DNA of 64,000 nucleotides from Pseudomicrostroma phylloplanum. Lineage: Eukaryota; Basidiomycota; Exobasidiomycetes; Microstromatales. Where the stretch lies: the NCBI GenBank assembly GCA_039545275.1, contig BCHS01000011.1:1-64000 (forward strand), read 5' to 3'. The notes under the pieces were generated by a model. The model saw only the letters and a program-made list of their open reading frames with translations, ran no database searches and was not told where the DNA came from. Both the position numbers and the translations under genes were made by a program. Each line of letters begins with the position of its first letter. The first letter of the stretch is position 1. Below, piece after piece: positions 1 through 11,280 of the stretch.

Positions 1-136
1 TCACACCCGAGGGCATAGTCTTTCCTTCACGCATCTAATCACACGTCGGAGAACATTCAACCGAGTCTCAAGCCTCAAGGTATTCATTACGAAATCGAAG
101 CGGGTATGATCCTCCGAAAGCCACTCTCGCGTCTCT

Positions 137-2722
137 TCACTGCTGTGTCCCCGGCGCGTCAGGTCCGCCCATCAGGCTCATCCTCTTGAGAGCCTTCCTC
201 CATCCGGGCGCAGGCGCTTCTGCAGCATCCCTCCTGTCCAAGTCCATGATCCCAGCAAGCGCGTAGGACTCATCTCCGGCAACAGAATCCAAGCGAGAAT
301 GCCCAATGAGCGACGCGCGCCCACTACTGGAGTCGCTTCTGGCGAGGGAGTGGGAAGAGGAAGAGGCCGAGTCTGCGCGCACCGGGCGTCGAGGTCTTTG
401 TATCTTGCTCGGCTCAGTCAGCCCTCCACTGCTTTCGAAATCCTGCTTTGCTTGAGCGGCACTCTTTGACACGGGTGCAGTAGCAGCGGGCGTCGCCGTC
501 GTCGTTGCCGTCTTTGAAGTGCTGCCTGCAGGCGCAGGCTCCGTAGTCATCATGCGCGTCAGGAAGCTCGTGAAGCCTCCCGGGGCCGGCGGTGGGGCTG
601 TTCGGGTTCCGACCGCGGGACTGGCAGGTTGAAGCTGATGAGCCGGTACCGTCAGGCCCTCCATCTGCAGCAGAGTCCTGGCTCGCTGTCTCTCTAACTC
701 ATCAGCGTCATCGCTATACTCTTCCTCAAGGTCGGGAAGTCTGGGGCTCGGTACTGATTTCTCAATGGCAGCGCCTTCAAGTCTTGAAGATGAAGTCGAC
801 AGCGCAAAAGGCCTCAGATTTGGATTGGCCTTCTCTTCTACGCCCGAGGACCATGGTAGTCGTAGACTCTTCCAGTCTACAGAGGATGTGCGAGATGTTG
901 TCTGCGAAGGCATTGCTGCCACGCCGGTATTGGACGGATTCGGCGAGGACGTCAGAACATCCTCCATCATCGGGCTCGCGGACAACAATGGACTTCGGGC
1001 GCGACTCAGTCCAAGCAAGCCTGAGCTTCGTCGCCTTTCCTTCTTCTGGTCTGCAGTCGACACATTGGCAGAGGAACCTCCAGCGCCAAAGGGCAGGATC
1101 GTAGGCCTGGGAGTCGTAGGCTTATCGAGTGTGCCACGTAGGGTCCGTGTACCATCCGTGGAAAGGGAATCGGCCGCTAGTACCCTCTCGAAGCCTTCCA
1201 TCGACATGATGCGGTTCAGAATCTTGGTGACATACGTCGTGAGACGCTTGTTCTCTTGCCTCAATCGGATCAACTCTTTCTCGGAACCTACCATGCCGAG
1301 AGTGAAGAAGTCAATGTCAGTGCTGTTTGCGATGACGGCCGTGAGGAACCTAGCAGACTGCTACTCACTACCAGCTTCATCCACAGTGTCGTCTCCGTCT
1401 CCTTGCAAGCTGCTACTTCGCCTGGTGCGGGGCTTCGGAGTGGCTGTGACATCACTGAAAGACATCCTTTCCGCCTCTCTGGCTTCCTCATCCAACGGTC
1501 TCAAACCTTCAGAGGTGGCATCCGTAGTGTCGTCTTGAGAACGAGAGCTGATCGAGCTCGTGGTCTCGCTCTGACTATGGGGGCGCCAGTGTCCGCTCGC
1601 TTTGCTCCTCATCAGGTGCTCCAGAGTGTTGCCGGTCAGCATGCTTTCCAACTCGCTCTTGTCCTCCTCCAATTGAACTGATCTGTTGCGTTCGTCGTTC
1701 AGCTTTGCCCGTAGCTCCCCAAGGGCAGCGTCTTGAGACGCCAACGTCTTGCGTAGCTGCTCCAGCTCCTCTTCCAAGAGACCGTTCGCTTGATTGTTCT
1801 TCTCTACAGCTTGATCCTTTAGACTCGATCGTTTGTCCGACTCAGTTGCCGTGGATCTTCCGTCGTCCTGGACGGCCTCGAATTCCTCACGCCCGTTTCG
1901 GGTTGCTTCCTTGAGATGTGCCCTCTGCTGCTTGAGAGTGTGTACGTCGCCTGCCAATCGCGCATTGGCAGCCTTGAGATGAGCTTCTTGATCTTGAAAG
2001 TATTCCCTCTCTTTGTCTGCCATTTGCAGCTGTCCAAGGAACGATCAGCGAGAGGAAGGTCTCAGCTTAGCTGAAGGATCTAGCTTCGGTCGTCTGCTGT
2101 CAGCGAAGCTACTCACTGCATCTGCCAGCTTGCGTTCTGCTTCGGCGCGCTTACGGTCCCCTTCATCAGCCCTCGTCTTGAGTCGTTCTACTATCCCCAA
2201 TTTGCTATAGATCTCATCCTCGAGCTTGGCCTGGTCGTTGTTCATCTCGTCTATACGGGCCTCTCTCTGCTGTACCAAATGTGCGAGCCTGTTGCTCTCG
2301 GTCTCGGACTCCAAGAGACGGGCAGACAAGTCCGACGAGCCCGACTGGAGGCTCTCGATCTCGAGCGTCTGTGAAAAGACGAGCTCTTCGAGGCTGTCCA
2401 TTTGTTCCTTAGCCCGCTGCAGCGCAAGCAGGAGGTCCTCTTTTGCCAACTGACCGAAAGCTGCTTCCATCTCCTGGGTGCTTAGCAAAGCTGAAGACAT
2501 GCCACTGCCGGATGCCGGTCGCTCCGCTTCCATGGAGGGCATGGTGCTGAGTGGCTCAGGGTCCTTCGAAGAGCTCTCCCCCTGTGAGCCAGCTGCCTCG
2601 AAGGATGGTCCTGCATCAGGCTGTGTGGGTGAATTGTCAGCAGAATCTGTCGATGGAGCAGAAGGTCGACCTTTGCGTCTTGCTGGGGGCGCGGGTCTGG
2701 TGGTGGGCGGGTTAGGATCCAT
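137..2722 (-). CDS. Coiled-coil protein of unknown function
   Basis: Three exons (2722-2118 or 2117, 2029-1369, 1287-137) joined by GT-AG introns give about 805 residues. The start is the ATG at 2722. The N-terminus (about 100 residues) is Pro/Ser-rich and low in complexity. The middle is a long heptad-type coiled coil rich in Glu, Lys, Arg and Leu, and the C-terminal third is Ser/Thr/Pro-rich and probably disordered. A short conserved-looking stretch, LRQENKRLTTYVTKILNRIM, opens exon 3 and looks like the tail of the coiled coil. The second donor can be placed at GTGAGT or 3 bases earlier, and both stay in frame. It resembles the loose class of fungal coiled-coil tethering or cytoskeletal proteins, but I cannot name a family. 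It is divergent from MOG1. Confidence 0.75.
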
Positions 2723-3102
2723 GGTATCGTTGCATCTAGATTGCCTTGGCCGAGATGGGGACTGTGGACGGAGAGGAGGTTTTGCTGGGTATAGGAGGGA
2801 AATGAGGCGAGGTTGAAGCCAATGCTGTAGGTCTCGAGGAGGGCGTTGTTGCCAAGAAAGTCGTCTGTATGGCCGTCTAGGGGGGGAGAAGATAAGGTTG
2901 GTGATGAAGGAGTGTTCAGGGGAACGACGTCTGAGTGACGAGCAACGGAAGTGCGCCTGGTTCCCTCTGTGTCTGTCCATTTCGCACTCCGCTCGTGTTG
3001 GTCTCTGCCTGCGTCTGCTCTGCGCACTTCTTCTCCTTCCGCTGCTTGTCTCTCCTTCCGACTCCACACCACTCTCCCCTTGCAACTCGGTCGCTGAACA
3101 GC
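2723..3102. promoter_or_regulatory. Shared promoter region, coiled-coil gene / MOG1
   Basis: 380 bp between two divergent start codons. I see pyrimidine-rich stretches near the MOG1 start but no convincing TATA box. A bidirectional promoter is inferred from layout only. Confidence 0.4.
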
Positions 3103-3885
3103 ATGGCCAGTACACCAAGGGAGCTCTTCGGAGGAGCCATCACCGCTCAATTGCCGCAGGGGCTGATAGACGCATCGTGAGCGAGCGAGAAAGCCAGACG
3201 AAGCGCACCGTCAGACCGTTCAACTGACCGCGAGTCCCACTTCTACTTCTTCTCCGCCGGACACAGTGACCTGCGTCAAATCCCAGACAATCAAGAGGTC
3301 CTCCTCTTCCCAAGTTCAGACGTCACCTGTGTAGTCGAAGTACTGCAGACGGTCACCGAAGGCCAAGCAGGGAGCAGTGCCGAAGAAGCCATTCGGTAAG
3401 GACAGCCCATCATTGTGTGAGCAAGTTGCGGGAGCTCATACTCACTCACTCACTCACTCACTCGTCATCTGTGCTCCTCTAGCTTTCACTTCTCCTCACT
3501 AGCACACGACAACGAAGCCGAGACGTCCAAAGTGCTCCGGGTAGAGCCCCTCGACGCAGGACAGAGCTCTACAGAAGACGCCGACGCCGCAGGAGAGGCG
3601 ACACCCTCGCCCACCTACCTCGTCGGGCTGCAGCAGGTCCGCAAGTTCAACAAGCACGACTCGCTACTGGACCTGGTACTGATCCACCTTGCCCTCTGGC
3701 GCTTGGCGCCAAAGAGGCCCGTTGACCTGGTGATGAGCTGGAATGAGCCCATCGCACAGGGCGCTGAAGCGGGACAGGGGGTGCCAGAGGGGGACGCGAG
3801 TGCGATCGGAGATGCCTCTGTGAGGGCGAGGTTCGGGCAGGCGGCCTCATCGCTGCACATTGAAGATTGGGGACTCTTCGCATGA
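3103..3885 (+). CDS. MOG1: Ran-binding nuclear import factor Mog1
   Basis: Exons 3103-3176, 3267-3395 and 3483-3885 join in frame to 201 residues, the usual Mog1 size. Mog1 binds Ran/Gsp1, promotes nucleotide release and supports nuclear protein import. The opening RELFGGAITAQLPQGLIDAS followed by DLRQIPDNQEVLLFP is the family's N-terminal signature. The RFHFSSLAHDNEAE segment after the second intron matches the core sheet-helix region. The C-terminus ends HIEDWGLFA. Intron 2 contains a short CTCA tandem repeat. A naive reading would stop at the TGA overlapping the first donor, so splicing is needed. Family assignment is strong from these motifs. Confidence 0.92.
3441..3463 (+). repeat. (CTCA)n microsatellite in MOG1 intron 2
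   Basis: Five or six tandem CTCA units sit just upstream of the acceptor, inside the intron, so length changes would not alter the protein. Confidence 0.9.
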
Positions 3886-4051
3886 CAGAGAAGCCACCAT
3901 CACAATGATCACATCGCCAACGATCACACTGCTTGACTGGAGAAGGGTGGGATTGAGTGCAAATGATGAGAGAAGGACACGTACAATGATTGAGCAACGC
4001 AGCGGGAAAGACGACAACGCAACACGGTGCACGAGACGCTCAAGGGGCGTC

Positions 4052-6180
4052 TCATAGCATACCTCCGAGGTTCTTGGTGTAGGCCATGGGCTTGACTCCC
4101 TGGGGCGGCACGGCCTCGTACCTGGTGAAGCGCATGGTGCCCTGCGCGTCGATTCTTGCAAAGGCACCCTTATTGTCTCCGACTCCACAGTAGGCCGGAG
4201 CGGAGAAGATGGTAACGCCTGTCACGTTGGAGAGGTGGGAATGAAGAGGGTAAAGCAAAAAGTCAGCCAGGAGGATCAAGGTCTCGACCTCTGAGCAAAC
4301 AGCGTCGTACTCACAAAGCCCATCGTGCTCCTCTGTGTAGCCCTCTTGTCGCATCTCGTGTGAGCGCAGGAGCGCAGTCACTCCGTTCAATTCGCAGAAT
4401 GCCCTCGTAACATCTGTATAAGCAAAGGAGTGGTCAGCATGTCGGCTTCGTCATCTCAGACCCTCTCCTGCAATATTGACCCACCTGGTCCGAAACCTGT
4501 GCCCACACCACGCTTGCTGGGTGCTCGTCCATTGGCGGCGCAAGGGTCTGCCCACAGGATCTCCATCATGAGACCAGACTGTCCAGGCTGCTTGAGCTTT
4601 GTCCGAGGAATCGCCTTGATGTCGTCTAGCGTCACACCGTCCTTGGAGAATAGACCGCCATGCACGACCAAGAATCGCTTGCGACCTTCCTTGGAGAGGA
4701 TTGGCGACGTCTGTGCCGGGCTGGCGTCCCACGGTAGAGCTTCGGTCGGTGCAGGCTTCTGAGTAGCACTGATCAGTGTTGCCAGAGGCATAGACTCGAA
4801 TACCTCGGAGAAGAGCTTGAAGGTCGTGTCGCCCTTGTACTTTTCCTTGGTCTCTGCTTCGAAGCCGTACATCCCGTTCAAGCTACGAGCTTCATGGTTG
4901 CCCCTGTTCAGTCGAGTCCTGTGAGGATACAGCCACTTGTATGCAAAGGTGATGAGGATGATCTCAAGACCGTAGCTGCCTCTGTCGACGAGGTCTGTCG
5001 AGGGCGGGAGAGGTTGGGAGCGAAGGACCGGTGAGCACAAGCTGAGCGAAGGGCCAGTCGTTGCTCTGCCTTCAGCATACTCACCTCCGTTGAATAGCAA
5101 GGCATGCTTCTCACTGGGCCGCCCGGTCTTCGAGAGCAGGTTGAGGAAGTCAAAGAGTTGTCCGTGAGTATCCCCAATGACTAGAAGCAGAGAAGCAGAG
5201 GCTCAGTATGATGGTATTCCCAGACATGTGCCCCTCCATACGACTCACCATCTATTGTGGCATCCTCCTCTACGGTATGCTCCACCAAGCTGTCTTCTGC
5301 GAGGAAGGCCCTGTTGGCGCCCAGCAAGATCTGCCAGACGTACTTGACGGGTAACCTGCCCTCCTTCTTGAAGAACTCGATCATCTCGTTGATGAAGTCT
5401 TCTGTGATGCTTCCCAGATGCTCTTGACCTTCGACGCCGGTAGGCAAGTGCGGGCCCTTGTAGTCTTTGCTGACCAGTGTGCCTGCGGAACCTGACTTGA
5501 GTTGCTCCTCGATGGAGTCGGCGACGCTGGGGCCGTCATCGACTCGGATAGCTTCTGCAAAGGCTAGCTTGCGGATCAGCTTCTGCGTTTCCTGAGCTTG
5601 GAGGAGGATCTGACGGTTGCAGGGCTCGAGCTTGAGGATTTGTTGGAGGTCTGCGAGGGCCTTCTTTGGCTGCAAGATGGACATGTATGCTGAGGCGCGC
5701 CTGTAATATGCTTTGGAGAATGTGGAATTGAGTGAGATTGCCTTGGCTGTGAAGGAGGATCAGCGATAGAAGGAAGGGGTGATGACATGAGTGAGTAGAT
5801 GATTTTTGGGCAGAGCGACTGCTGCCTCATGAGTACTCACTGGCGTCTTCGATTGCTAGACCGTGCTGCTCCAGCTTGAGTTCACATGCAGCTCGATTGG
5901 ACCAGACGATGTGGGAGGAAGGATCCGCAGCGAGCGACTCTCCATACTTGACCTTGGCAGACTCGAAGTCTGCTGCAAGGAAGAGCTTGTTGCCCTCGTC
6001 CTTGAGTCGCTTGCCCTCCTCTTCCCTCTGCGACGGGGACAAGGAGAGGGTCTTTGCTGTGGGCGATGGCGGAAGGTCAGCCGATGTGGCCGAGGGAGAC
6101 GTGGGGTGGGATGAGCCTTCGCCGAGGGAAGAGACGGATGGCGCTGGCGATGCAGACGAAGACCCTTCGGTATCTGCCAT
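4052..6180 (-). CDS. PPT1: TPR-containing serine/threonine phosphatase (PP5/Ppt1)
   Basis: Six exons (6180-5841, 5746-5249, 5180-5085, 4994-4485, 4413-4315, 4218-4052) join in frame to 569 residues. Residues about 53-155 form TPR repeats that in this family bind Hsp90 and autoinhibit the enzyme. A PPP-type phosphatase domain follows. Metal ligands are visible as GDTHGQ (about 282-287), GDLVDRG (311-317) and RGNHE (342-346). The later LVVHGGLFSKDG and TIFSAPAYCG motifs complete the fold. The family dephosphorylates Hsp90 and its co-chaperone. Oddities: a Pro/Ala-rich insertion of about 25 residues between the LATLI and LVVHGG segments, and a Ser/Pro-rich N-terminal tail of about 50 residues before the TPRs. 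The start chosen is the ATG beginning MADTEG; a longer in-frame extension upstream is low in complexity. Confidence 0.95.
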
Positions 6181-6498
6181 GGTGGGTAGTTGTGCGAGGG
6201 GTGATACCGAGGCGAGGTGTTGCTGCGTATCGCGGAAGACGAGCTGAGGATGATGCTGCGTAACACAGGCGAGGAAGATCCTCAGCTCAAAATCCCGGCA
6301 CGGAGGACTGACTGGAGAGCAGCCACGCTTCCGCTTCCGCCGCGACTCCACTTGCGATCGATGGAATCGGCGAACTTTTATTCCCGATGGTCAGTCACCT
6401 CGGCTCACCGTATCATACCATACCACCAGTGAGGAGATCAACAATGGACTGCACATGCTTACGGTGACACCTCTTCCTGCAACAGCAACGTGGCACAT
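6181..6498. promoter_or_regulatory. Divergent spacer PPT1 / SET-domain gene
   Basis: 318 bp between two start codons. No gene is supported here; it presumably holds both promoters. No clear TATA box. Confidence 0.4.
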
Positions 6499-8279
6499 AT
6501 GGAAGAGTCTCCGCTGTTGTCGCTATGGGCAAGACACGCTCGACCTCCATCACAAGGCGCAGGCAAGGCCAAGAAGCCCAGAGTGCAGCATGTGGCAGAG
6601 GTGGAAATCAACGATGAGCTTCAAAGCAGTAGAGGACTGGTACTCTCGCAGACAGTCAAGGTACGTAGAGGCGCTACAGTATGATGCCTCCTCAAAGTCC
6701 CTTCTGACATCTGCGGCTGGCCGAATTGCACTTCTCCTCCTTCCAGCCGGGCGAGGTAGTCCTAACAATCCCGCCCAGCTTGCTTCTCAATACAGCAACG
6801 GCGCGCGTTTTTTTTGCCAAAGCAGCCGAGATTCTGCCCAGTTCTCGTCAATCTTCTGGCTCTATCTCATTGCCATCTTCCGAGCTTGACGCAGCTCTTC
6901 CCCTCACCGGCGTCCGAGCTCTGTCTGTCTTGCTCGCCTCCTTTGCGATATACAAGGCGTCTGGCGAGCCGTCGTGCAGCACCTGGAGTGCTGCTCAGAC
7001 CGAGGCCTTGGCAGACCTCAACGTCTTCTACGCATCTCTGCCTACCGCTTTTCCAACGCATCCCCTCATCTGGACTCTTCTGGCAGAGTCCGACACGCCG
7101 TCTGCCAGCCGATACTCCGTCTTGCTGCGACACCTGTCGCGGTCTTGTCGATCTAAGCTCGACGAAGTGCTGCAGCAATTCCAGAGCGATTGGAAGGTGG
7201 TCAATTCTGTATTCGTGAGTGCTGAGATGTAGTGCGGTGGGTTTCGCATGCATCGGACTGATTCAATCGCCTCCCCTTTCCTTTGCCAGCTTCATCGAGC
7301 AGATCTCCTGCCCTTCTTTCACCCACCCCCAGCTGTCGGAGGACCCTCAAAGATGTCCTACGCCCATGCCTGGCTCAGTATCAATACCCGTTCCGTCTAC
7401 TACCCTCTCAATCTGCAGCCTCATTCGGACAATTTCACACTAGCGCCCCTGCTGGACATGGCCAACCACACCTCAGACGAGGGCAGCATCTTCCGTGTGG
7501 CCATCCTGGGCATCAACAACGGCGCCGCACAAAAGGCTCCCCTCGTCTTACCTCCTGGTGCAGGAGGACTGGAGATCAGAGCGCCGAGCGATGCGGACGC
7601 GGAGCTACTAGAGAAAGGATCCGAGGTGCGGATCCAGTACGGAGCCCGGGACGACGGCGTTCTGCTGGCAGAGTACGGGTTCCACCTGTCCACTGCAGCT
7701 GCGTCCACCCGGCCCCTCCCTTCGGTCATCGGAAACCCCTACGCCTCGTTCTCCCTCGACAAGTACATCACCGAACACATGAGCACCCTCGACCCTCGCG
7801 AGGCAAAGGAAAGACAAGAGAGCCTGATCGTAGCGGGCTACTATGGGGACTGGACCATCCACCCCTACCCCACGCCCATCGCGAGCTGGAGAACAGTCAT
7901 AGCACTGCGCCTGCTCGTGCTAGAACCGCGCTCGGGCTCGGGCTCAGGCACGCAGCAGCAGCAACTGCAGCGGTGGAAGCTCCTCATTGAGGGACGCATC
8001 TCAACAATCTCCCAGGAGAACGACGTCCAAGCCCGTCGACTGCTGCTGAAGCTGTGTGAGGCAGCGCATGCGGATTTGCAGCGCATGAGGAGCAGTCTAC
8101 AGGAAGAGCTACATAGGAATGATGCCAGCGGCAGCGGTAGGAGCAGCGACGTGGGCGATGAGGCCGAGGAAGCGGCAGCGTTGCGTGAGAGTCGGGGGCT
8201 GGTGACTAGTCTCCTCGACAGTGAGATGGAGATTTGTAGGAGAGTCAGGGAGGTGGCGGAGAGCGGTACGCCTTGGTAG
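6499..8279 (+). CDS. SET-domain lysine methyltransferase (Rubisco-LSMT/Efm1 type)
   Basis: Exons 6499-6660, 6747-7214 and 7290-8279 join in frame to 539 residues. The SET domain is split in the manner of the Rubisco LSMT group. It starts with SSRGLVLSQTVK joined to PGEVVLTIPPSLLLNTATA. After a long inserted helical region come AHAWLSINTRSVYYP and the core NFTLAPLLDMANHTSDEG, whose N-H pair lies in the SAM/substrate pocket. YGARDDGVLLAEYGFHL gives the final SET tyrosine. A helical substrate-binding C-terminus with a Gly/Ser/Gln-rich loop follows. Relatives methylate translation factors or ribosomal proteins in the cytoplasm; the exact substrate cannot be told. The true ATG is at 6499; a GTG nine bases upstream is not needed. 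The next gene is convergent. Confidence 0.88.
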
Positions 8280-8633
8280 GGCGGGATGGTCTGCGAGCGT
8301 TAGGCGTGGGAGGCTTATGGTATACCATAGGATCCTTCACTGTGGCAAGCGGTCATTGATGTGTACATCACATTGTATCGAGAAGAGCTCAAGCGTCAAG
8401 TGCGTGGCAATATTAGCATTACTGGGTTGTGAGTAATGATACTGAAGGGGAGGTGAGCATACAATGTGAAAAGGGAAGCGAGCATGCGAAGAATGAGAGC
8501 AACTTGCAAACAGCTCGTAGTCCTTGGGTGATCGATCGTCTTTGGTATGTCTCATCGTCCTGCACCGCACCGCTCCGCACCCCATCGCGTGAAGAATACT
8601 TCTCACGCCTACCGTCCGTGTCCCCGGACCAAC
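8280..8633. other. Convergent 3' spacer
   Basis: 354 bp between the stop codons of the SET-domain gene (plus) and the flavin monooxygenase (minus). It must hold both 3' UTRs and polyadenylation regions. I see no gene. Confidence 0.5.
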
Positions 8634-10207
8634 TCAAGCGCTCTTGATCTTCTTCTCCGAGTAGTACACATCCATGTGGCTGAGCAATCCACCGTACCGC
8701 GCCTGTAGGATATCCTTGAACCAGTTGCTCCTCAGACTCCATGCCGTTCCCTGACCAGCGCTGCGGGGGAGCACATCGATGGCCCTTGCAAAGTATCCCG
8801 ACTGGAGCGTCGAGAGTGGCTCTGACTCCTCCACGGTCATCTGCGGTGCGCGGGGTACGATGTGGGAGATGCCCTGCTCCTGGCACTTGCGCATGAGCCT
8901 GGTGGCGTACAACACGCACACGTCGCTTCCCAGGGTCCAGGATGCATTGGTGTATCCAAAGCAGAGGGAGGCGTTGGGCACTCCCGTGAGCATCTGACCA
9001 CGGAAGACGAACCTCTTGGCCGTGTCCACCTTTTCGCCATCCACGATGAGCTGGGCGCCGCCAAAGAGCTTGAGGTTGAGGCCGGTGGCGCAGACGATTA
9101 CGTCTGCTTTGAGCTCCTGGCCATCGGTGGTCCTGATGCCTTCCTTTGTGATGGTGTCGATCTTGCCCGTGGCGATGCTGGCCTTGCCTTCGCGCAGCGT
9201 CTTGAACATGTCACCATCGGGGACGATGCACACTCGCTGGTCCCAGGGGTTGTAGTTGGGCGAGAAGTGAGGGTCGATGGAGATGTGCTCGGGAAGAAGT
9301 CGCTTGGTGAGGGTACGGAGGATGTAGCGCGAGATCGAGGGGAAGGCCTGGCAGGCCCAGTAGAAGACGTAGGAGCGCACGGCCAGGGCGAAGCGCAGCA
9401 GGGCATGGAAGACGGTAGTGGGGAGGATGTAGCTGAGGAGGTTGCGGGACTTTGTGTTGGGCAGAGCGACAAAGTACGAAGGAGAACGTTGGAGCAGTGT
9501 GACGTGCTCTGCGGTCTTTGCTAGCGAGGGGATGAGGGTGACGGCTGTGGCTCCGGAGCCGATGACGACGATCTTCTTGCCGGTGTAGTCAAAGTCCTTT
9601 GGCCATGCCTGTGGGTGGATCCACTTGCCCTGATAGTCGTCCATTCCGGGGATGTGTGGCTGGTATCCACCCTGGTAATCGTAATATCCACTGCAGAAGA
9701 GGACGAACTTGCAGGTGCGCTTGCGAGACTGGCCCGTCTGCTTGTCCTTGATGTTGACGGTCCACTGTCGCTGGGAGGAAGACCACTCTGCAGAGTGCAC
9801 CTCGGAGTTGTAGCGGATCTTCTTGTCGATGGAGAACTCCTCTGCCGTCTCCTTTACGTAGTTGTAGATGTCCTCGCCATTGGCAATGGACTGCAGGGCG
9901 GACCAGGGCTTAAAGGGGAATCCGAGGGTGTACATGTCCGAGTCGGATCGCAGGCCGCTGTAAGGCAGAGCGTAGAGGGTGTTAGTAATCACGTCGCTTG
10001 TCATACATTGCCTCTCATCGCAGCACGCTCTACGCTCTATTCCTCTACTCACGGGTACTGGAACATGCTCCAGGTTCCACCAAGATCATTCCTCGCCTCG
10101 AGGATCTCATAGTTGAGGTTCGTCTCGGTCTGCACACGGTACCCGGCATTGATCCCGCTGAGACCGGCGCCGATGATGACCACGTCTACGTCGGTGGATG
10201 ACTGCAT
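8634..10207 (-). CDS. Flavin-containing monooxygenase (class B, FMO/BVMO-like)
   Basis: Two exons (10207-10053, 9957-8634) give 492 residues. The FAD Rossmann motif GAGLSG is at residues 13-18, followed by an acidic strand end and LGGTW, the usual FMO/Baeyer-Villiger signature. The NADPH Rossmann motif GSGATA lies near residue 187. The region before it, HIPGMDDYQGKWIHPQAW, sits where the family fingerprint (F-x-G-x3-H-x3-W/Y) is expected and keeps the His-x3-Trp end. CATGLNLKLFG is the conserved ATG segment. The enzyme is expected to oxygenate a small substrate using NADPH and O2; the substrate is unknown. A hydrophobic stretch around residues 225-260 could touch membranes. It lies next to an HNH-like gene with no obvious functional tie. 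Confidence 0.9.
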
Positions 10208-10264
10208 GGCTGGCGGAAGGAGGGGTGGGTGAGGATCAGAGGGTAGATGGGAGTGATAGGAAGA

Positions 10265-10288
10265 GGAAGGAAGGAAGGAAGGAAGGAG
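10265..10288 (+). repeat. (AAGG)n microsatellite
   Basis: Five to six tandem AAGG units, about 60 bp upstream of the flavin monooxygenase start codon, inside its promoter region. Confidence 0.9.
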
Positions 10289-10889
10289 GGAACCAAGCAA
10301 GGAAGGTAATGAATGCCCTGTTTGTGTAATCAAGGAATGACAGTAGTGCTAAGGAAGTAATGGAAGGACGAGGCTGCTCCTCCGTCTGAGTCTTGTGCCC
10401 CCGCATGGTGGAGCTCCATTGCCTCTTTCTCACACGCTTCTGCGCCGGGGCAAAGGTTCCTTCCTGCCCTGCTTGGCTTTGCCTCGCCCGCCCTCGGCCT
10501 TGCCCTTTCAAACCTCCTTGAACCCCACCAAGTTCTTCGCCAATCTCACCTCTGCTATCATGCTCATGCTCGTGCTCGTGCTCCACACCTGGTAAGCATG
10601 CTCAACTCGGCTGTTTCTACGCCGCCTCTGCTCCAGTGCCCCCCTTCCACTTCCGCACGCGTCATCCTTCCTTTTCTAATCCCCGGATTTGATCGTGCAG
10701 ATGCGGGCGAGCGTGAAAATTGATGGCGCGGCGGAGAATGAAAGGTCCAACTCCGGAACGGAGCGCTGGGGCGGGGACAGACAGGGCGAGAGATGTCAGA
10801 CAGTCACACGTGTGGGAGCGCACGACTTGGTGAAGACATAGATTGACATGACGAGGTCAGTGACATGGTCGATGAAGCAGACAGACCGG

Positions 10890-10971
10890 TGTTTGTGTGT
10901 TTGTGTGTTTGTGTGTGTTCGTGTGTGTGTGTGTGTGTTCTCGTGTGTGTGTCCGTGTGTGTGTGTATGCG
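10890..10971 (+). repeat. (GT)n / TGTGTTTG microsatellite
   Basis: About 80 bp of GT-rich tandem repeat with TTTG and CGTG interruptions. The ORFs read through it are low-complexity artefacts. Confidence 0.9.
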
Positions 10972-11055
10972 ACGGCAAGAGACGTACAACAGTTATTGCT
11001 CGGCGTGAGATTCGACCTGAAGTGACATTGCCAGGAAAGGTACAGCTCGGACTAT

Positions 11056-11075
11056 GCCACAATCGAGCAGCTGGC
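11056..11075 (+). repeat. 20-bp direct repeat, copy 1
   Basis: GCCAyAATCGAGCAGCTGGC, here with C at the variable base. Copy 2 is at 11249-11268 with T at that base. Together they bracket the HNH-family relic. Confidence 0.8.
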
Positions 11076-11161
11076 AACATGTAGGAAGACGAGGAAGAAC
11101 AGAGAAGAGAGCCTTGTAAAGAACATTGGCTGACATGAGAAACTCAACTCCTCCTACTGCG

Positions 11162-11246
11162 TCATCGCTTCTTGCTCTTCCAAGCACTGTCTACCTTCTG
11201 GCCGGTCCATCATTCTCTCCCACTGCTTTAGCATCCCTCCGGGCGT
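11162..11246 (-). pseudogene. C-terminal relic of the HNH-like family
   Basis: Read on the minus strand, this short stretch gives GGMLKQWERMMDRPEG, then RQCLEEQEAMTQ and a stop. It aligns to the last about 28 residues of the intact family members (for example RMWEQWEEMLHRRETRQWLE in the 54-56 kb gene), keeping the QWE, Met, Arg, RQ-LE and EA positions and the stop. No upstream part of the gene is present, so it is a fragment, lying about 35 bp downstream of the intact copy's stop codon. Confidence 0.65.
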
Positions 11247-11248
11247 GA

Positions 11249-11268
11249 GCCATAATCGAGCAGCTGGC
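11249..11268 (+). repeat. 20-bp direct repeat, copy 2
   Basis: Second copy of the repeat at 11056-11075, with one mismatch. It lies between the relic and the stop codon of the intact HNH-like gene. Confidence 0.8.
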
Positions 11269-11280
11269 GATGGCAAATCA

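Larger units (their letters stand above)
10208..11280. other. Gene-poor spacer with microsatellites and a relic
   Basis: 1.07 kb between two minus-strand genes. It contains an AAGG run, a GT-rich run, two 20-bp near-identical direct repeats and a C-terminal relic of the HNH-like family. These are listed separately. No intact gene is supported. Confidence 0.6.

Noticed and set aside
10804..11084. His/Thr- and Val/Cys-rich frames over the GT repeat
   Set aside because: Direct translation of a microsatellite.
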